DNA of 64,000 nucleotides from Caballeronia novacaledonica (GCF_900258035.1 NZ_OGTP01000007.1:124001-188000); one strand, 5' to 3'. Counted from the first letter of the stretch, positions 25,659 to 34,511 are shown. Program-made: numbers and translations. Notes: a model not told the origin generated them from the letters alone.

Positions 25659-26285
25659 ATGTATGACAACGGACTCACTACGCAGTGGCAGGCGGCCCGC
25701 GTGGCCGCTGTCGCGGCTTCCGGCGCGTGCGCCGCGTTCAGCGGATGCGCCAGCCAACCTCAGGAGGCACCGAAGGTTGCGAGCACGCATTCCGTTTTGA
25801 CCCAAGGCGGCCACATCGCCGATTCGGTGCGCGCGCATCCGAGCCAATCCCTCAATGCGGAACCGCTCGACTATCGCAGCGCCAAAACGAAGACGGTTCC
25901 GAATATCGGCTGGGCGTCGTATTACAGCAAGAAGTTCCAGGGCCGCAGAACGGCCAGCGGCGAACGCTACGACATGCACGCGCTGACGGCAGCGCATCGC
26001 ACGTTGCCGCTCGGCTCGTATGCGCGCGTCAGCAATCTCGCGAGGACGAGATCGGTCGTCGTGCGCATCAACGATCGCGGTCCTTTCGTGAAGGGCCGCA
26101 TGCTCGATCTGTCGTTCGCGGCGGCCGCCGAACTCGGCATGCTACGGGCGGGAAGCGCGCAGGTGGTGCTCGAACCGGTCGATCGGCCCGTCGCGCTGGC
26201 ATCGACGTCCCGCGCGCCCGAACGCATCATGCTGCGCATCGCGCCGCATCCGCGACATCACAACAAGCACCCGCATCGGCATTGA
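25659..26285 (+). CDS. rlpA: RlpA-like lipoprotein (double-psi beta-barrel)
   Basis: Starts MYDNGLTTQWQ at 25659, with GGAG ten bases upstream; an in-frame ATG at 25623 lacks an RBS and lies in a hairpin. The 208-residue product has a hydrophobic N-terminus ending in a lipobox-like SGCAS. The RlpA barrel follows: IGWASYYSKKFQGRRTASGE, HRTLPLGSYARVSN, and VVVRINDRGPFVKGRMLDLS with the catalytic-type Asp in NDRGPF. RlpA proteins are septal or outer-membrane lytic transglycosylases acting on denuded peptidoglycan. No SPOR domain is present. The His-rich end (HPRHHNKHPHRH) is unusual. Confidence 0.85.
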   Translation: MYDNGLTTQWQAARVAAVAASGACAAFSGCASQPQEAPKVASTHSVLTQGGHIADSVRAHPSQSLNAEPLDYRSAKTKTVPNIGWASYYSKKFQGRRTASGERYDMHALTAAHRTLPLGSYARVSNLARTRSVVVRINDRGPFVKGRMLDLSFAAAAELGMLRAGSAQVVLEPVDRPVALASTSRAPERIMLRIAPHPRHHNKHPHRH

Positions 26286-26353
26286 CCCCGGACGGATACA
26301 ATGCGGCGGCGCGCGATCATCGCGCGTCAGGCCGACGTCATCCGATCCCAGTC

Positions 26354-27415
26354 ATGAACAATTCGCCTCGGGCCTTTTTGCTGGGTCCGCTTCTCAAGCG
26401 CGTGTCGCGCTCCTTCTACCTCACGCTGCGCATCTTGCCGGCGGGCATGCGCGATCCCATCGGACTTGCGTATCTGCTTGCGCGCGCCGCCGATACGATC
26501 GCGGATACGTCGCTGATCTCGCCGCAACGTCGTCTGGAACTGCTGCTTTCGCTGCGCGCGCAAGTCAATGGCGCGCCCGATGACGGCGCGCTCGCGCGCA
26601 TCGCAGGCGAAGTCGCGGGGCAGCAGGCGCAGCCGGACGAGCGCGCGCTGCTCGAAAGCCTGAGCGACGCACTCGCGATCCTGCCGCAACTCGGCGCGCA
26701 GGATCAGGCCGCGGTCCGCGACATCGTCACGACGCTCAGCACCGGCATGGAGTTCGATTTGCGCACGTTTCCCGATGAAACATCGGGCGAGATCGTCGCG
26801 CTGAAGGAATTTGGCGAGTTGGACCGCTACACGTATCTCGTCGCGGGCTGCGTCGGCGAATTCTGGACGACGATGACCTACGCGCACATGCCCGGCACGC
26901 TGAAAGCCGCGCCCGACACGATGCTTGCGCTCGGCGTGCGCTTCGGCAAGGCGCTGCAGATGACCAACGTATTGCGCGATTGCGCGCGCGATCTGCGTAT
27001 CGGCCGCTGCTATCTGCCCGAATCGATGCTCGCGCGTCACGGCCTGACGGCGCGGGATCTGTTGCGGCCGGAATCGTCGGCGCGCGGGCGGCCCGTGCTC
27101 TTCGACTTGCTGCGCATCTCGCTCGCGCTGTTCCGCGATGCGGTTGATTACACGCTCGCGATTCCGGCGAGCGCCGTCCGTCTGCGCCTCGCCTGTCTGT
27201 GGCCGATCATGATCGGCCTCGACACGCTCCTGCTGCTCGCGCGCAACGACGCGTGGCTCGATCCCGCAAAAATCTCGAAGGTGCGGCGCAACGACGTGTA
27301 TCGGATCATGGCGGCATCGTTGCCGATGGTCGTATCGAACGGCATGCTGCGCGCGTGGACCTCACGCCGCCTGCGTGCGATCGAGGCGGAAATCAGCGGC
27401 GCAATTCGGCCGTGA
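26354..27415 (+). CDS. Squalene/phytoene synthase family protein
   Basis: A 353-residue prenyl-head-to-head synthase. The first Asp-rich motif is D47-TIA-D51 and the second is LRDCARD (D209/D213), followed by CYLPESML. FYLTLRILPAGMRDPIGLAY and EFGELDRYTYLVAGCVGEFW are family hallmarks. It is longer than bacterial HpnC/HpnD (about 280 residues) and nearer to single-gene farnesyl-diphosphate farnesyltransferases, so squalene formation in one step, for hopanoids, is likely. No other hopanoid gene lies nearby. Its 3' end overlaps the convergent LysR gene by 23 bases. Confidence 0.86.
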   Translation: MNNSPRAFLLGPLLKRVSRSFYLTLRILPAGMRDPIGLAYLLARAADTIADTSLISPQRRLELLLSLRAQVNGAPDDGALARIAGEVAGQQAQPDERALLESLSDALAILPQLGAQDQAAVRDIVTTLSTGMEFDLRTFPDETSGEIVALKEFGELDRYTYLVAGCVGEFWTTMTYAHMPGTLKAAPDTMLALGVRFGKALQMTNVLRDCARDLRIGRCYLPESMLARHGLTARDLLRPESSARGRPVLFDLLRISLALFRDAVDYTLAIPASAVRLRLACLWPIMIGLDTLLLLARNDAWLDPAKISKVRRNDVYRIMAASLPMVVSNGMLRAWTSRRLRAIEAEISGAIRP

Positions 27416-28244
27416 TGCGCTCGGCGAGAAAGTCGCAAGGCGGGCGTCTCGACGCCGCGCTGCGCGCGAGCACCACTTCGAGCGTGCCGATATCGGGCAG
27501 ACCTTGCGCCGGCCCGAGCAGCGTGAAGTGCGAGGGCACCGCGCATTTCGCGAGCGGCGTCACGGCGAGGCCCGCTTCGGCCATTGTCAGGAGACCGAGC
27601 AGGCTCGGGCTTTCATACGACGTCCGATAGCCGATGCGCGCCCGTTCGAGGCTGCGGATCGCGTTCTCGCGCGCGACGCTGCCCGGCAAAAACACCGCGA
27701 TCGGCAAGGGCCGCTCCTTCCAGATTTCGGTTGCGCCGGGCGCGGCGGCCCAGACCATCGGCTCGTGGCGCAGGAATTCGCCGGACAGGCCTTTCACGCG
27801 CGTCGCGCAGACGAGATCGACCGTGCCGTCTTTCAACATCGGCGCGAGCGCGAGGCTCGGCAGGCCGACCACCTGAATCTCGACCTTCGGATACGTCGCG
27901 GAAAATTTCTTGAGGATCGGCGGAAACAGTGACGACGCGTAGTCGTCCGGCACGCCGATCACCACGCGCCCGGTCACGTCCGGCCGCACGACCGCCGCCC
28001 ACGCCTCGCCGCGCAGCGCGATCATGCGGCGCGCGTAGGTGAGCAGCACCTCGCCGTCCTGCGTCGGCACCACGCTGCGCGGCTTGCGCACGAAAAGCGG
28101 CTTGCCGAGCGCGGTTTCCAGCGTCTTGATCTGCATGCTCACGGCCGATTGCGAGCGATGCACGAGCTGCGCCGCGCGGCTGATGTTGCCGGTATCCGCG
28201 ACGGCGACGATCATCGACAGGACATCCAGGTCAAGCGCTTTCAT
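27393..28244 (-). CDS. LysR-family transcriptional regulator
   Basis: A 283-residue LTTR starting MKALDLDVLSMIVAVADTGN. The winged HTH includes ISRAAQLVHRSQSAVSMQIK (about residues 19-38). The co-inducer-binding domain begins at RVVIGVPDDYASSLFP. It is of the type associated with DUF1338/arginine-exporter-like activators. It is divergent from the alpha/beta hydrolase gene at 28348, with a perfect T-N11-A box between (28264-28276), so it probably regulates that gene. The start is placed at 28244 because the HTH begins there; the longer frame to 28415 overlaps the hydrolase gene. Confidence 0.9.
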   Translation of the reverse strand: MKALDLDVLSMIVAVADTGNISRAAQLVHRSQSAVSMQIKTLETALGKPLFVRKPRSVVPTQDGEVLLTYARRMIALRGEAWAAVVRPDVTGRVVIGVPDDYASSLFPPILKKFSATYPKVEIQVVGLPSLALAPMLKDGTVDLVCATRVKGLSGEFLRHEPMVWAAAPGATEIWKERPLPIAVFLPGSVARENAIRSLERARIGYRTSYESPSLLGLLTMAEAGLAVTPLAKCAVPSHFTLLGPAQGLPDIGTLEVVLARSAASRRPPCDFLAERITAELRR

Positions 28245-28263
28245 GGTGAACGGCCGTTTGCTA

Positions 28264-28276
28264 TCAGAAAATCTGA
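28264..28276. promoter_or_regulatory. Putative LysR box (T-N11-A)
   Basis: TCAGAAAATCTGA is a perfect 5-bp-arm palindrome with T-N11-A, located between the divergent LysR and alpha/beta hydrolase genes. This is the classical form and place for an LTTR recognition site. Confidence 0.62.
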
Positions 28277-28347
28277 ACGATTCTATCAAAATTATGCGTT
28301 TTTCTTTTGCTTCGGCGTGGCGCATAGTCGCATCAAAGGAGCGACTC

Positions 28348-29217
28348 ATGAACGCGCGTACCGATCTTTCCGTTCTCACCGCCGTACAAGGCTTGCCCGA
28401 ACCGTCGTTCGCCACGACGACATCGGGGGTTTCGGTGCCGTTTATCGAGTGCGGCGAGGGCGAGCCGCTCGTCTTCGTGCACGGCTCGCTGTGCGATTAC
28501 CGCTACTGGAACGCGCAGATTCTGCCGCTCGCGAAGCAGTTTCGCTGCATCGCGCCGAGCCTGTCGCATTACTGGCCCGCCGTCGATGCCTTCGTGCAGG
28601 GCGAATTCGGCTGGGAAACGCACGTCGCGGAAATGGCCGCGTTCATCGAAGCGCTCGATATCGCGCCGGTGCATCTCGTCGGGCATTCGCGCGGAGGCTG
28701 CATCGCGTTTCATCTGGCGCGCGAGCATCCGCGGCTCGTGAAGACGCTCACGCTCGCCGATCCGGGCGGTCCGCTGCAAGCCACGCCGCAGGCCGTGCCC
28801 GCGACGCTGCCGCCCGCCACCAACGCGCTGCGCGCACGCGTGGCCGAACTGATCGAACAGGGCGAGTTCGATCGCGGCCTGGAATTGTTCGTGGATTCGG
28901 TCAGCATGCCGGGCTTCTGGAACAAGAGCACGGAGAGCTTCCGCCGCATGGCGCTCGACAACGCGCTCACGCTGCCCAAGCAGTTCCGCGATCCCTTGCC
29001 CGCTTACACGCGCGAGGCGGCGCGCGACATCAAGTGCCGCACCTTGCTCATCGACGGGCAGAAGAGCCCGCGCATGTTCCGCAACAACGTCGAGAAGCTG
29101 GAAGAGTGGATCGAGTTCGCGGAGCGCCGGACGATCGCGGGCGCGTCGCACGGCATGAACGCCGCCAGCCCCGGCGCGTTCAATCGCGCGGTGCTGGCGT
29201 TTGCCGGCGCGTGGTGA
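28348..29217 (+). CDS. Alpha/beta hydrolase
   Basis: A 289-residue hydrolase. The oxyanion-loop HG lies in LVFVHGSLCDYRYW (45-46). The nucleophile is Ser114 in VGHSRGG, and the catalytic His lies in AGASHGMNAASP near residue 269. AAAGGAG stands seven bases before the ATG at 28348, which fixes the start. Sequence style is close to epoxide-hydrolase/haloperoxidase-like esterases. It is divergent from a LysR regulator with a clear LysR box between, so expression is probably induced by a substrate-like compound. The substrate is not deducible. Confidence 0.87.
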   Translation: MNARTDLSVLTAVQGLPEPSFATTTSGVSVPFIECGEGEPLVFVHGSLCDYRYWNAQILPLAKQFRCIAPSLSHYWPAVDAFVQGEFGWETHVAEMAAFIEALDIAPVHLVGHSRGGCIAFHLAREHPRLVKTLTLADPGGPLQATPQAVPATLPPATNALRARVAELIEQGEFDRGLELFVDSVSMPGFWNKSTESFRRMALDNALTLPKQFRDPLPAYTREAARDIKCRTLLIDGQKSPRMFRNNVEKLEEWIEFAERRTIAGASHGMNAASPGAFNRAVLAFAGAW

Positions 29218-29229
29218 GCCGAAAGCGGC

Positions 29230-30882
29230 TTATTGCAGCTTCCAGATGTTCGCCGCGATCGTGCCCTGATCGTTGAACACGTTGAGGATGTCGGGCACGT
29301 TCGCGATCGGCACGTTGTTCACCATCAGCGCGAACGCGAGCCGGCGTCCGCTCTTTGCGTCGATATAGCCGGCGAGCGCCTGTCCCTTGAGCGTCGTCTG
29401 CACCTGGCCGTCCGGAAGTTCGGTGCCGGTCGCGTACGTGCCCGTCTTCGCGTAGACCTTGCCCTTTGCGCCCGCGAGCGTCGGGTCGCTTTCGAAATCG
29501 GTCGTGCTCGCGAGCGAGCCGTCGACGCCGAGGAACGGCATCGAATCCACGTACGCCGGGAAGGCCGGACGGCCGTTCATCGCGCGCAACATCGCGATGA
29601 CCGCGAGCGGCGTCGCGGTCGTCTCGCCGCCGCCGCTGCCGTCGATGAAATGCGTCTGACTCATCGGCACGTTGAACGGCGCGGCCGACAGCTTCGCGTT
29701 TTCCGCGGCCAGCGCCCCGTTCAACGTGGTCGAACCGTTGTTCGCGACGCCGAAGAGCATCAGGCTCGTGTCCGCGCCGATGTTGTAGCTGACCTTCAGA
29801 ATCCACTTCGAGTATTGGCCGTACGGCTGCGACGTGAGTTGCGCGACGCGGGTATCGGCGGAATACGCGTTTTTCGCGGGCAGCAGTTGCACCGGATTGT
29901 TCTCGACCGCCGGCGCCGCGACCGTGACGCCCGCGCGCGCGAGCGCGTCGATCAGCACCGAGCGCGCATAGTTCGACGGCTGCGTGATGCGGAACGTGCG
30001 GATCACCGGGAAGCTCGGCACGATCGGCGGCACGTAATCCGCCGGAATCGAGCCGCTCAGCACGCCGCCGCACGGCAGCGTGCCGAAGCACGTCGGGTCG
30101 GCGGGCGTGACCGTGATCGTCGCGGGCGTGCCCGCCGCGCCCGTCGTCAAGGTGGACTGCACGGTGAACGCCGACGACTTCGGCCGGTAATCCACCGGCG
30201 ACGCCGACCCCGCGCTGCCCTGGCTGATGATCGTATCGACCACGTCGTCGTTCACGAAGATCGGCCGCAGCTCGAACTCGTCGCGAAAGTCGAAGGGATC
30301 GAAAAGGCGGTCGTCGATCACGACTTCGCCGTTGATCTTCCTGATGCCCGATGCCGCGACCTGCGCCGCGAGCGAGTCGTAGCCCGCGAGCGGATCGGGC
30401 GCGGTGATCTGCGCGTTGCCCAGACTGTTCGCCTCGTTGTGATCGAAGTTCGTCCACGCGAGCGTGCCGTCGGGATTCGTGCGGCCGCCCATCGAAAGAT
30501 CGCCGCTCGCGACGAGCACGAGATTGCCGTTGAGCGTGCCCGTTGCATCCACGGCGCCGAGCCGGTAAACCGGCGTCTGGAACTGATGATCCGCGCCGTA
30601 TTGATCGAGCGCCGCGCCGAGCGAAAACACCTTGCGCACCGAGGCCACATACACCTGGGCGTTCGAATTCATGTCGTAGATGAGGTCGCCCGAGTTCAGA
30701 TCGACGACGCGCAGCGCCCACGTCGAGCCCTGATACATGGGCTTTTTCATGATCTGCGTGATGGCGTCGGGAACGGACGTATCGTTCGAATCCGACCCGC
30801 CACATGCGGCGACGGACGCGACGAGCGCGCATGACAGCGCGAGAGCGGCAACGCGTGCCGGACTTCCTGAAAGCGGGTACAT
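29230..30882 (-). CDS. dacB: D-alanyl-D-alanine carboxypeptidase/endopeptidase (PBP4), lipoprotein type
   Basis: A 550-residue class C penicillin-binding protein. All three serine-transferase motifs are present: S81-VRK84, S365-YN367 and K479-TG481. PBP4 trims cross-links and pentapeptides in periplasmic peptidoglycan. The N-terminus ends VASVAACGGS, with Cys27 in a lipobox, so this version is probably membrane-anchored rather than soluble as in E. coli. An insertion between SxxK and SxN (about 85-364) is the usual PBP4 extra domains. The ATG at 30882 has GGAG 10 bases upstream. A 7-bp-arm palindrome lies in the leader at 30909-30924. Confidence 0.88.
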   Translation of the reverse strand: MYPLSGSPARVAALALSCALVASVAACGGSDSNDTSVPDAITQIMKKPMYQGSTWALRVVDLNSGDLIYDMNSNAQVYVASVRKVFSLGAALDQYGADHQFQTPVYRLGAVDATGTLNGNLVLVASGDLSMGGRTNPDGTLAWTNFDHNEANSLGNAQITAPDPLAGYDSLAAQVAASGIRKINGEVVIDDRLFDPFDFRDEFELRPIFVNDDVVDTIISQGSAGSASPVDYRPKSSAFTVQSTLTTGAAGTPATITVTPADPTCFGTLPCGGVLSGSIPADYVPPIVPSFPVIRTFRITQPSNYARSVLIDALARAGVTVAAPAVENNPVQLLPAKNAYSADTRVAQLTSQPYGQYSKWILKVSYNIGADTSLMLFGVANNGSTTLNGALAAENAKLSAAPFNVPMSQTHFIDGSGGGETTATPLAVIAMLRAMNGRPAFPAYVDSMPFLGVDGSLASTTDFESDPTLAGAKGKVYAKTGTYATGTELPDGQVQTTLKGQALAGYIDAKSGRRLAFALMVNNVPIANVPDILNVFNDQGTIAANIWKLQ

Positions 30883-31188
30883 GACGCGGCTCCGATAAAG
30901 GCACATCGCGCTCCGTTCGGAGCGAACATCCAATACGTCGGGACTGCTTCACAGCGCAGACAGGAGATGTCGGCGGCCGGCCACCATTTTCGAAAGGGGC
31001 GGGTGAGTGAATTAAATACCTTACACGGGCCTTGTCAAGCGAGGGCTATCGCGAATTTAGTGCTTTAGGCAAGCGCTTTTTGTACGATTTCACGAACGCT
31101 TTTCATCTGCTTGTTGTGACGCGACAACGGAAAAGCGTTTGGCGCGGGCTAACATCTTCGGCACCTCATCGCGAAGAAGAGGACATCC
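30883..31188. other. Intergenic region between dacB and the 31189 gene
   Basis: 306 bases holding the divergent promoters of dacB and the downstream small gene. A 16-base palindrome CGCTCCGTTCGGAGCG (30909-30924) lies in the dacB leader. I see no convincing promoter hexamers, RNA gene or ORF. Confidence 0.5.
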
Positions 31189-31599
31189 GTGAGCATGGGC
31201 CAAGACGATCTCGATGCATGGAAACGCCGGCGCACGCTCGAGCTGGCGTTCGAACTCGCCGATAGCGGCCGCTACGAGGACTTCACCGACATCGCCTATG
31301 CGCTGCAATTCGAGCGCGGCATGACGACCGCGCAGACGCTGATCGACGACCCCGACATGCGCCGCGTGCTCAATCGGCGCTGCGGCGATGCGCGTGAAAA
31401 GCGCGCGCCGGTTTCAGAGCCCGAAGTGGTCGAAGCTGAACCGTTGCCTGTCAGCGAAGCGGTCGCGGAATCGTCGAACGATCATGCGCAAATGCCGCAA
31501 GCCGGCGACTTCGAACGCGCGCCGTCGCTGCTTCGCCGCGCGCTCGGCTTCGTCTGGCGCTCCGGCAATGCCGCCGATCTCAACTCCGCCGCTTCCTGA
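31189..31599 (+). CDS. Small hypothetical protein
   Basis: A 136-residue soluble, acidic protein. The GTG start at 31189 is favoured because AAGAGGA lies six bases upstream; an ATG six bases further in is the alternative. The N-terminal 65 residues look helical (WKRRRTLELAFELADSGRYE, then a DxxDIAYALQFERG segment). The middle (80-110) is disordered and Glu/Ala/Pro-rich, and the end is SLLRRALGFVWRSGN. I recognise no domain. It precedes the fructose-bisphosphate aldolase gene by 158 bases on the same strand. Confidence 0.65.
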   Translation: MSMGQDDLDAWKRRRTLELAFELADSGRYEDFTDIAYALQFERGMTTAQTLIDDPDMRRVLNRRCGDAREKRAPVSEPEVVEAEPLPVSEAVAESSNDHAQMPQAGDFERAPSLLRRALGFVWRSGNAADLNSAAS

Positions 31600-31757
31600 A
31601 CCTTTGCACGGCGCGCCCCGCGTTTGCACGGCCACGGCGCACGAATGGCGGATTTGCACGACTTGAGCGCCCGCCAAAACCATTACACTTGAGGAAGCTG
31701 AACCATAAGCCCGGCCGATGCGCGCGCATCGGCCGGAGTTTGAACTTCGAGGAGGAA

Positions 31758-32660
31758 ATGTTCGTGGCTAACGAAAAGATGCTCGCGCAAATGGCTGAGA
31801 AGGATGGTTTCATCGCTGCTCTGGATCAGAGCGGCGGATCGACGCCCGGCGCGCTACGGCAATACGGAATTCCGGACGACGCCTATAACGGCGACGCCGA
31901 CATGTTCAAGCTGATGCATGAAATGCGCGTGCGCATCATGACGGCGCCTTCGTTCACGGGCAAGAAGGTGATCGGTGCAATTCTATTCGAGCGAACAATG
32001 GACGGCGAAGCAGAAGGCAAGCCGGTCCCCACGTTCCTGTGGGAAGACCGTGGCATCGTGCCGTTCCTGAAGGTCGACAAGGGACTCGAAACCGAAGCCG
32101 ACGGCGTGCAGGTCATGAAGCCGATTCCCGGCCTCGACGATCTGCTCGCGCGCGCCGTCAAGCTCGGCGTGTTCGGCACGAAGATGCGCGCCGTGATTCA
32201 TCAGGCCGACGAAAAGGGCATCGCGGCGGTGGCGAAGCAGCAGTTCGAAGTGGGCGCGCAGATCATCAGGCACGGCCTCGTGCCGATTCTCGAACCCGAA
32301 GTTTCCATCAAGAGCCCGGACAAGAAGGGCGCGGAAAAGATTCTGCGCGACGAATTGCTGAAGGGCCTCGACGCGCTGCCGGAATCGAGCAAGGTCATGA
32401 TCAAGCTGACCATTCCGGACGAGGCGGATTTCTATCGTCCGCTGATCGAGCATCCGCGTGTCGTGCGTGTCGTCGCGCTGTCGGGCGGCTATACGCGCAC
32501 CGACGCGTGCAAGAAGCTCGAACAGAACCACGGCATGATCGCGAGCTTCTCGCGCGCGCTCATCAACGAGCTGAAGAAGTCGATGAGCGACAGCGAGTTC
32601 GACAAGACGCTCGAACAGTCGATCGACGAGATTTACCAGGCGTCCGTGAAGAAGGCCTGA
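31758..32660 (+). CDS. fda: Class I fructose-bisphosphate aldolase
   Basis: A 300-residue aldolase closely resembling the Staphylococcus Fda family: FIAALDQSGGSTPGALRQYG, KVIGAILFERTMD, GIVPFLKVDKGL, LVPILEPEVSIKSPDKKG and VVRVVALSGGYTR. The Schiff-base Lys and its neighbours are in the MIKLTIPDEADFY region typical of this family. It cleaves fructose 1,6-bisphosphate to DHAP and glyceraldehyde 3-phosphate without a metal. GAGGAGG precedes the ATG at 31758. It is monocistronic. Most Burkholderiaceae also carry a class II enzyme, so this is probably a second aldolase. Confidence 0.92.
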   Translation: MFVANEKMLAQMAEKDGFIAALDQSGGSTPGALRQYGIPDDAYNGDADMFKLMHEMRVRIMTAPSFTGKKVIGAILFERTMDGEAEGKPVPTFLWEDRGIVPFLKVDKGLETEADGVQVMKPIPGLDDLLARAVKLGVFGTKMRAVIHQADEKGIAAVAKQQFEVGAQIIRHGLVPILEPEVSIKSPDKKGAEKILRDELLKGLDALPESSKVMIKLTIPDEADFYRPLIEHPRVVRVVALSGGYTRTDACKKLEQNHGMIASFSRALINELKKSMSDSEFDKTLEQSIDEIYQASVKKA

Positions 32661-32670
32661 CCCTTCGGCG

Positions 32671-33909
32671 TCAATCGGCGCGTTCGGTGGGCGGCGGCGT
32701 TTGCACGACAGGCGCCGCCGCCCGAAACAGATCTTCGCGCGTGCCGTTTTTCGGCGGATAAATGCGCTCGCCGTTGATCGTGCGCTTCGTCGCCTTCGCC
32801 GTCGCGCCTTCGGAGACGAGCTTCCTGTCCCATCCTTCCGTATAGACCGCGCCCCACGGCCCGAGATCGCAGATGGTCGTGTACCAGTCGATCGATAGCG
32901 GCAGCATCTCCAGCCCGAAGAGATCGCAGGCGGCGTTGTTGCCCGCGTAACGTCCCATCGGCCGGCCATGCTGGCACGACATCACCGATGGCCGCGTGCC
33001 GTCGATCAGCACGCGCGCGCAATCGCCCGCCGCGAACACGCCCGGCACGCTTTCCGCGCGCAGAAACGTATCGACCGGCACGCGTCCGAGCGGATCGAGC
33101 GTGACCGGCAATTGCGCCGCGAGCGTGTTCGCGTGCATGCCGCCGCACCAGACGACCGTCGCCGCCGCGATGCGCTCGCTCGTGGCGCCGTCGTGCAGCG
33201 TCACGCTCTGGCCGTCGAGCGATTCGAGCGACACGCCGGCGCGCGTTTCGACATCGAGTGTAGTCAGCGCGCCTTCGATGACGAGCTGCGCGCCGCCCAT
33301 CGATTGCGCGATCTTCGCCGAGCGATCCGCGAGCACGACGCGCACTTTGTCGCGATCGCCTTCCCCGACGATCTCGCGCAGCCGCGCGGGCAACTCCGCC
33401 GCGAGCTCGATGCCCGTCAACCCCGCGCCGACGACGACCGCCGTGTAGCGGCCCGGCGTATCGGGCAGCGCGGGCAAGGTCAGCAGATGTGCCTGCAGCT
33501 TGCACGCGCCCGCGTACGTATCGACGTCGAACGAGAAGCGGTCGAGACCGGGGATCGGCGGACGCACGAGCACGCTGCCCGCCGCGAGAATCAGCCGGTC
33601 GTAATCGAGCGATTCCGACGCGCCGTCCCGCTCGATCGTCACGCGGCGCGCCGCGCTGTCGATATCCGTCGCCTTCGCCTGGATCAGCCGCACGCCCGCG
33701 GGACCGAGCACGGTGTCGAGTTGCACGAGTGTCGGTTCGAGCGGCTGCTCGTAATTGCGCACCCGCACGCTGTGAAAAGGCACCGGATTGACGATGGCGA
33801 CTTCGGCTTCACCGGTGCGGCCGAGTTCGTCCAGCTTGCGCGCGGCTGAAAGCGCGCTCGACAGACCGGCGAAGCCTGCGCCGATCACAAGGATTCGTTT
33901 CAAGGTCAT
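32671..33909 (-). CDS. NDH-2-like FAD-dependent pyridine nucleotide oxidoreductase
   Basis: A 412-residue flavoprotein. The FAD Rossmann motif is RILVIGAGFAGLSSALSA at the N-terminus, and the NAD(P)H motif is VVVGAGLTGIELAAEL near residue 158. The FAD-closing motif is VPGVFAAGDCARV near residue 300. The layout is that of type II NADH dehydrogenases and related disulfide-reductase-fold enzymes, but I see no clear C-terminal amphipathic membrane anchor. It might be a quinone or carotenoid-type reductase. It converges on the aldolase gene with a 10-base gap. Confidence 0.82.
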   Translation of the reverse strand: MTLKRILVIGAGFAGLSSALSAARKLDELGRTGEAEVAIVNPVPFHSVRVRNYEQPLEPTLVQLDTVLGPAGVRLIQAKATDIDSAARRVTIERDGASESLDYDRLILAAGSVLVRPPIPGLDRFSFDVDTYAGACKLQAHLLTLPALPDTPGRYTAVVVGAGLTGIELAAELPARLREIVGEGDRDKVRVVLADRSAKIAQSMGGAQLVIEGALTTLDVETRAGVSLESLDGQSVTLHDGATSERIAAATVVWCGGMHANTLAAQLPVTLDPLGRVPVDTFLRAESVPGVFAAGDCARVLIDGTRPSVMSCQHGRPMGRYAGNNAACDLFGLEMLPLSIDWYTTICDLGPWGAVYTEGWDRKLVSEGATAKATKRTINGERIYPPKNGTREDLFRAAAPVVQTPPPTERAD

Positions 33910-34152
33910 TCCCCTGCATAAACGATCGTTCGTGCTATAGGCCGCGTACGGCGTGCGCTCTGCTAATGGTTATAGGCGATTCGCGAAGCGTTGGTTCCGC
34001 GAGGATTAGTCAGGTTTTCGCCAAAAGTGATTTCGCCGTTTAAGTATTTACCCTAGATCGCGCGATATCTAAACTCTGTTCAACGGTCGCGAACGAGCCA
34101 ACCCAGCCAACGTAAGCGGCGATTCAAAAACTTCTGTACGGAGGAAAGCATC

Positions 34153-34455
34153 ATGAACAAGTTCATCGGTATTGCAGCGGTCGCTCTCGCTTTTGCCGCT
34201 CCGGTCGCATCGTTCGCGCAATCGAATCAACCTTTGACGCGCGCGGAAGTTCGCGCACAGATCGTGCAACTGGAAAAGGCCGGCTATAACCCCGGCGTGA
34301 TCAGCGACTCGAAGTATCCCGCCGACATTCAAGCGGCCGAAGCACGCGTCGCAGCGCAAAACGGCTATGGCGGCGTGTCGGAAGGTTCGGGGCAATCGGG
34401 CGCTCGCGTGAATGCGGTTCAAAACGACGTGTTCCCGACGTTCGCGCATCACTAA
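34153..34455 (+). CDS. DUF4148 periplasmic protein
   Basis: A 100-residue protein typical of Burkholderia and relatives. The signal peptide MNKFIGIAAVALAFAAPVASFAQ cleaves after AQ or FA. The mature DUF4148 part has LTRAEVRAQIVQLEKAGYNP and KYPADIQAAEARVAAQNG. GGAGGAAAGCATC gives a strong RBS. The family is abundant in this group and often stress- or growth-phase-regulated, but its function is unknown. A perfect-palindrome terminator follows eight bases after the stop. Confidence 0.9.
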   Translation: MNKFIGIAAVALAFAAPVASFAQSNQPLTRAEVRAQIVQLEKAGYNPGVISDSKYPADIQAAEARVAAQNGYGGVSEGSGQSGARVNAVQNDVFPTFAHH

Positions 34456-34462
34456 ACCAAAA

Positions 34463-34496
34463 CGAAACGCGCCCGCATCGATGCGGGCGCGTTTCG
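34463..34496. terminator. Bidirectional terminator
   Basis: A perfect 34-base palindrome with arms CGAAACGCGCCCGCATC and its complement stands between the DUF4148 gene and the convergent LysR gene. It can serve both strands; on the reverse strand it is followed by a T-rich run (TTTTGG). Confidence 0.85.
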
Positions 34497-34511
34497 CCGT
34501 TTACGGACGGT

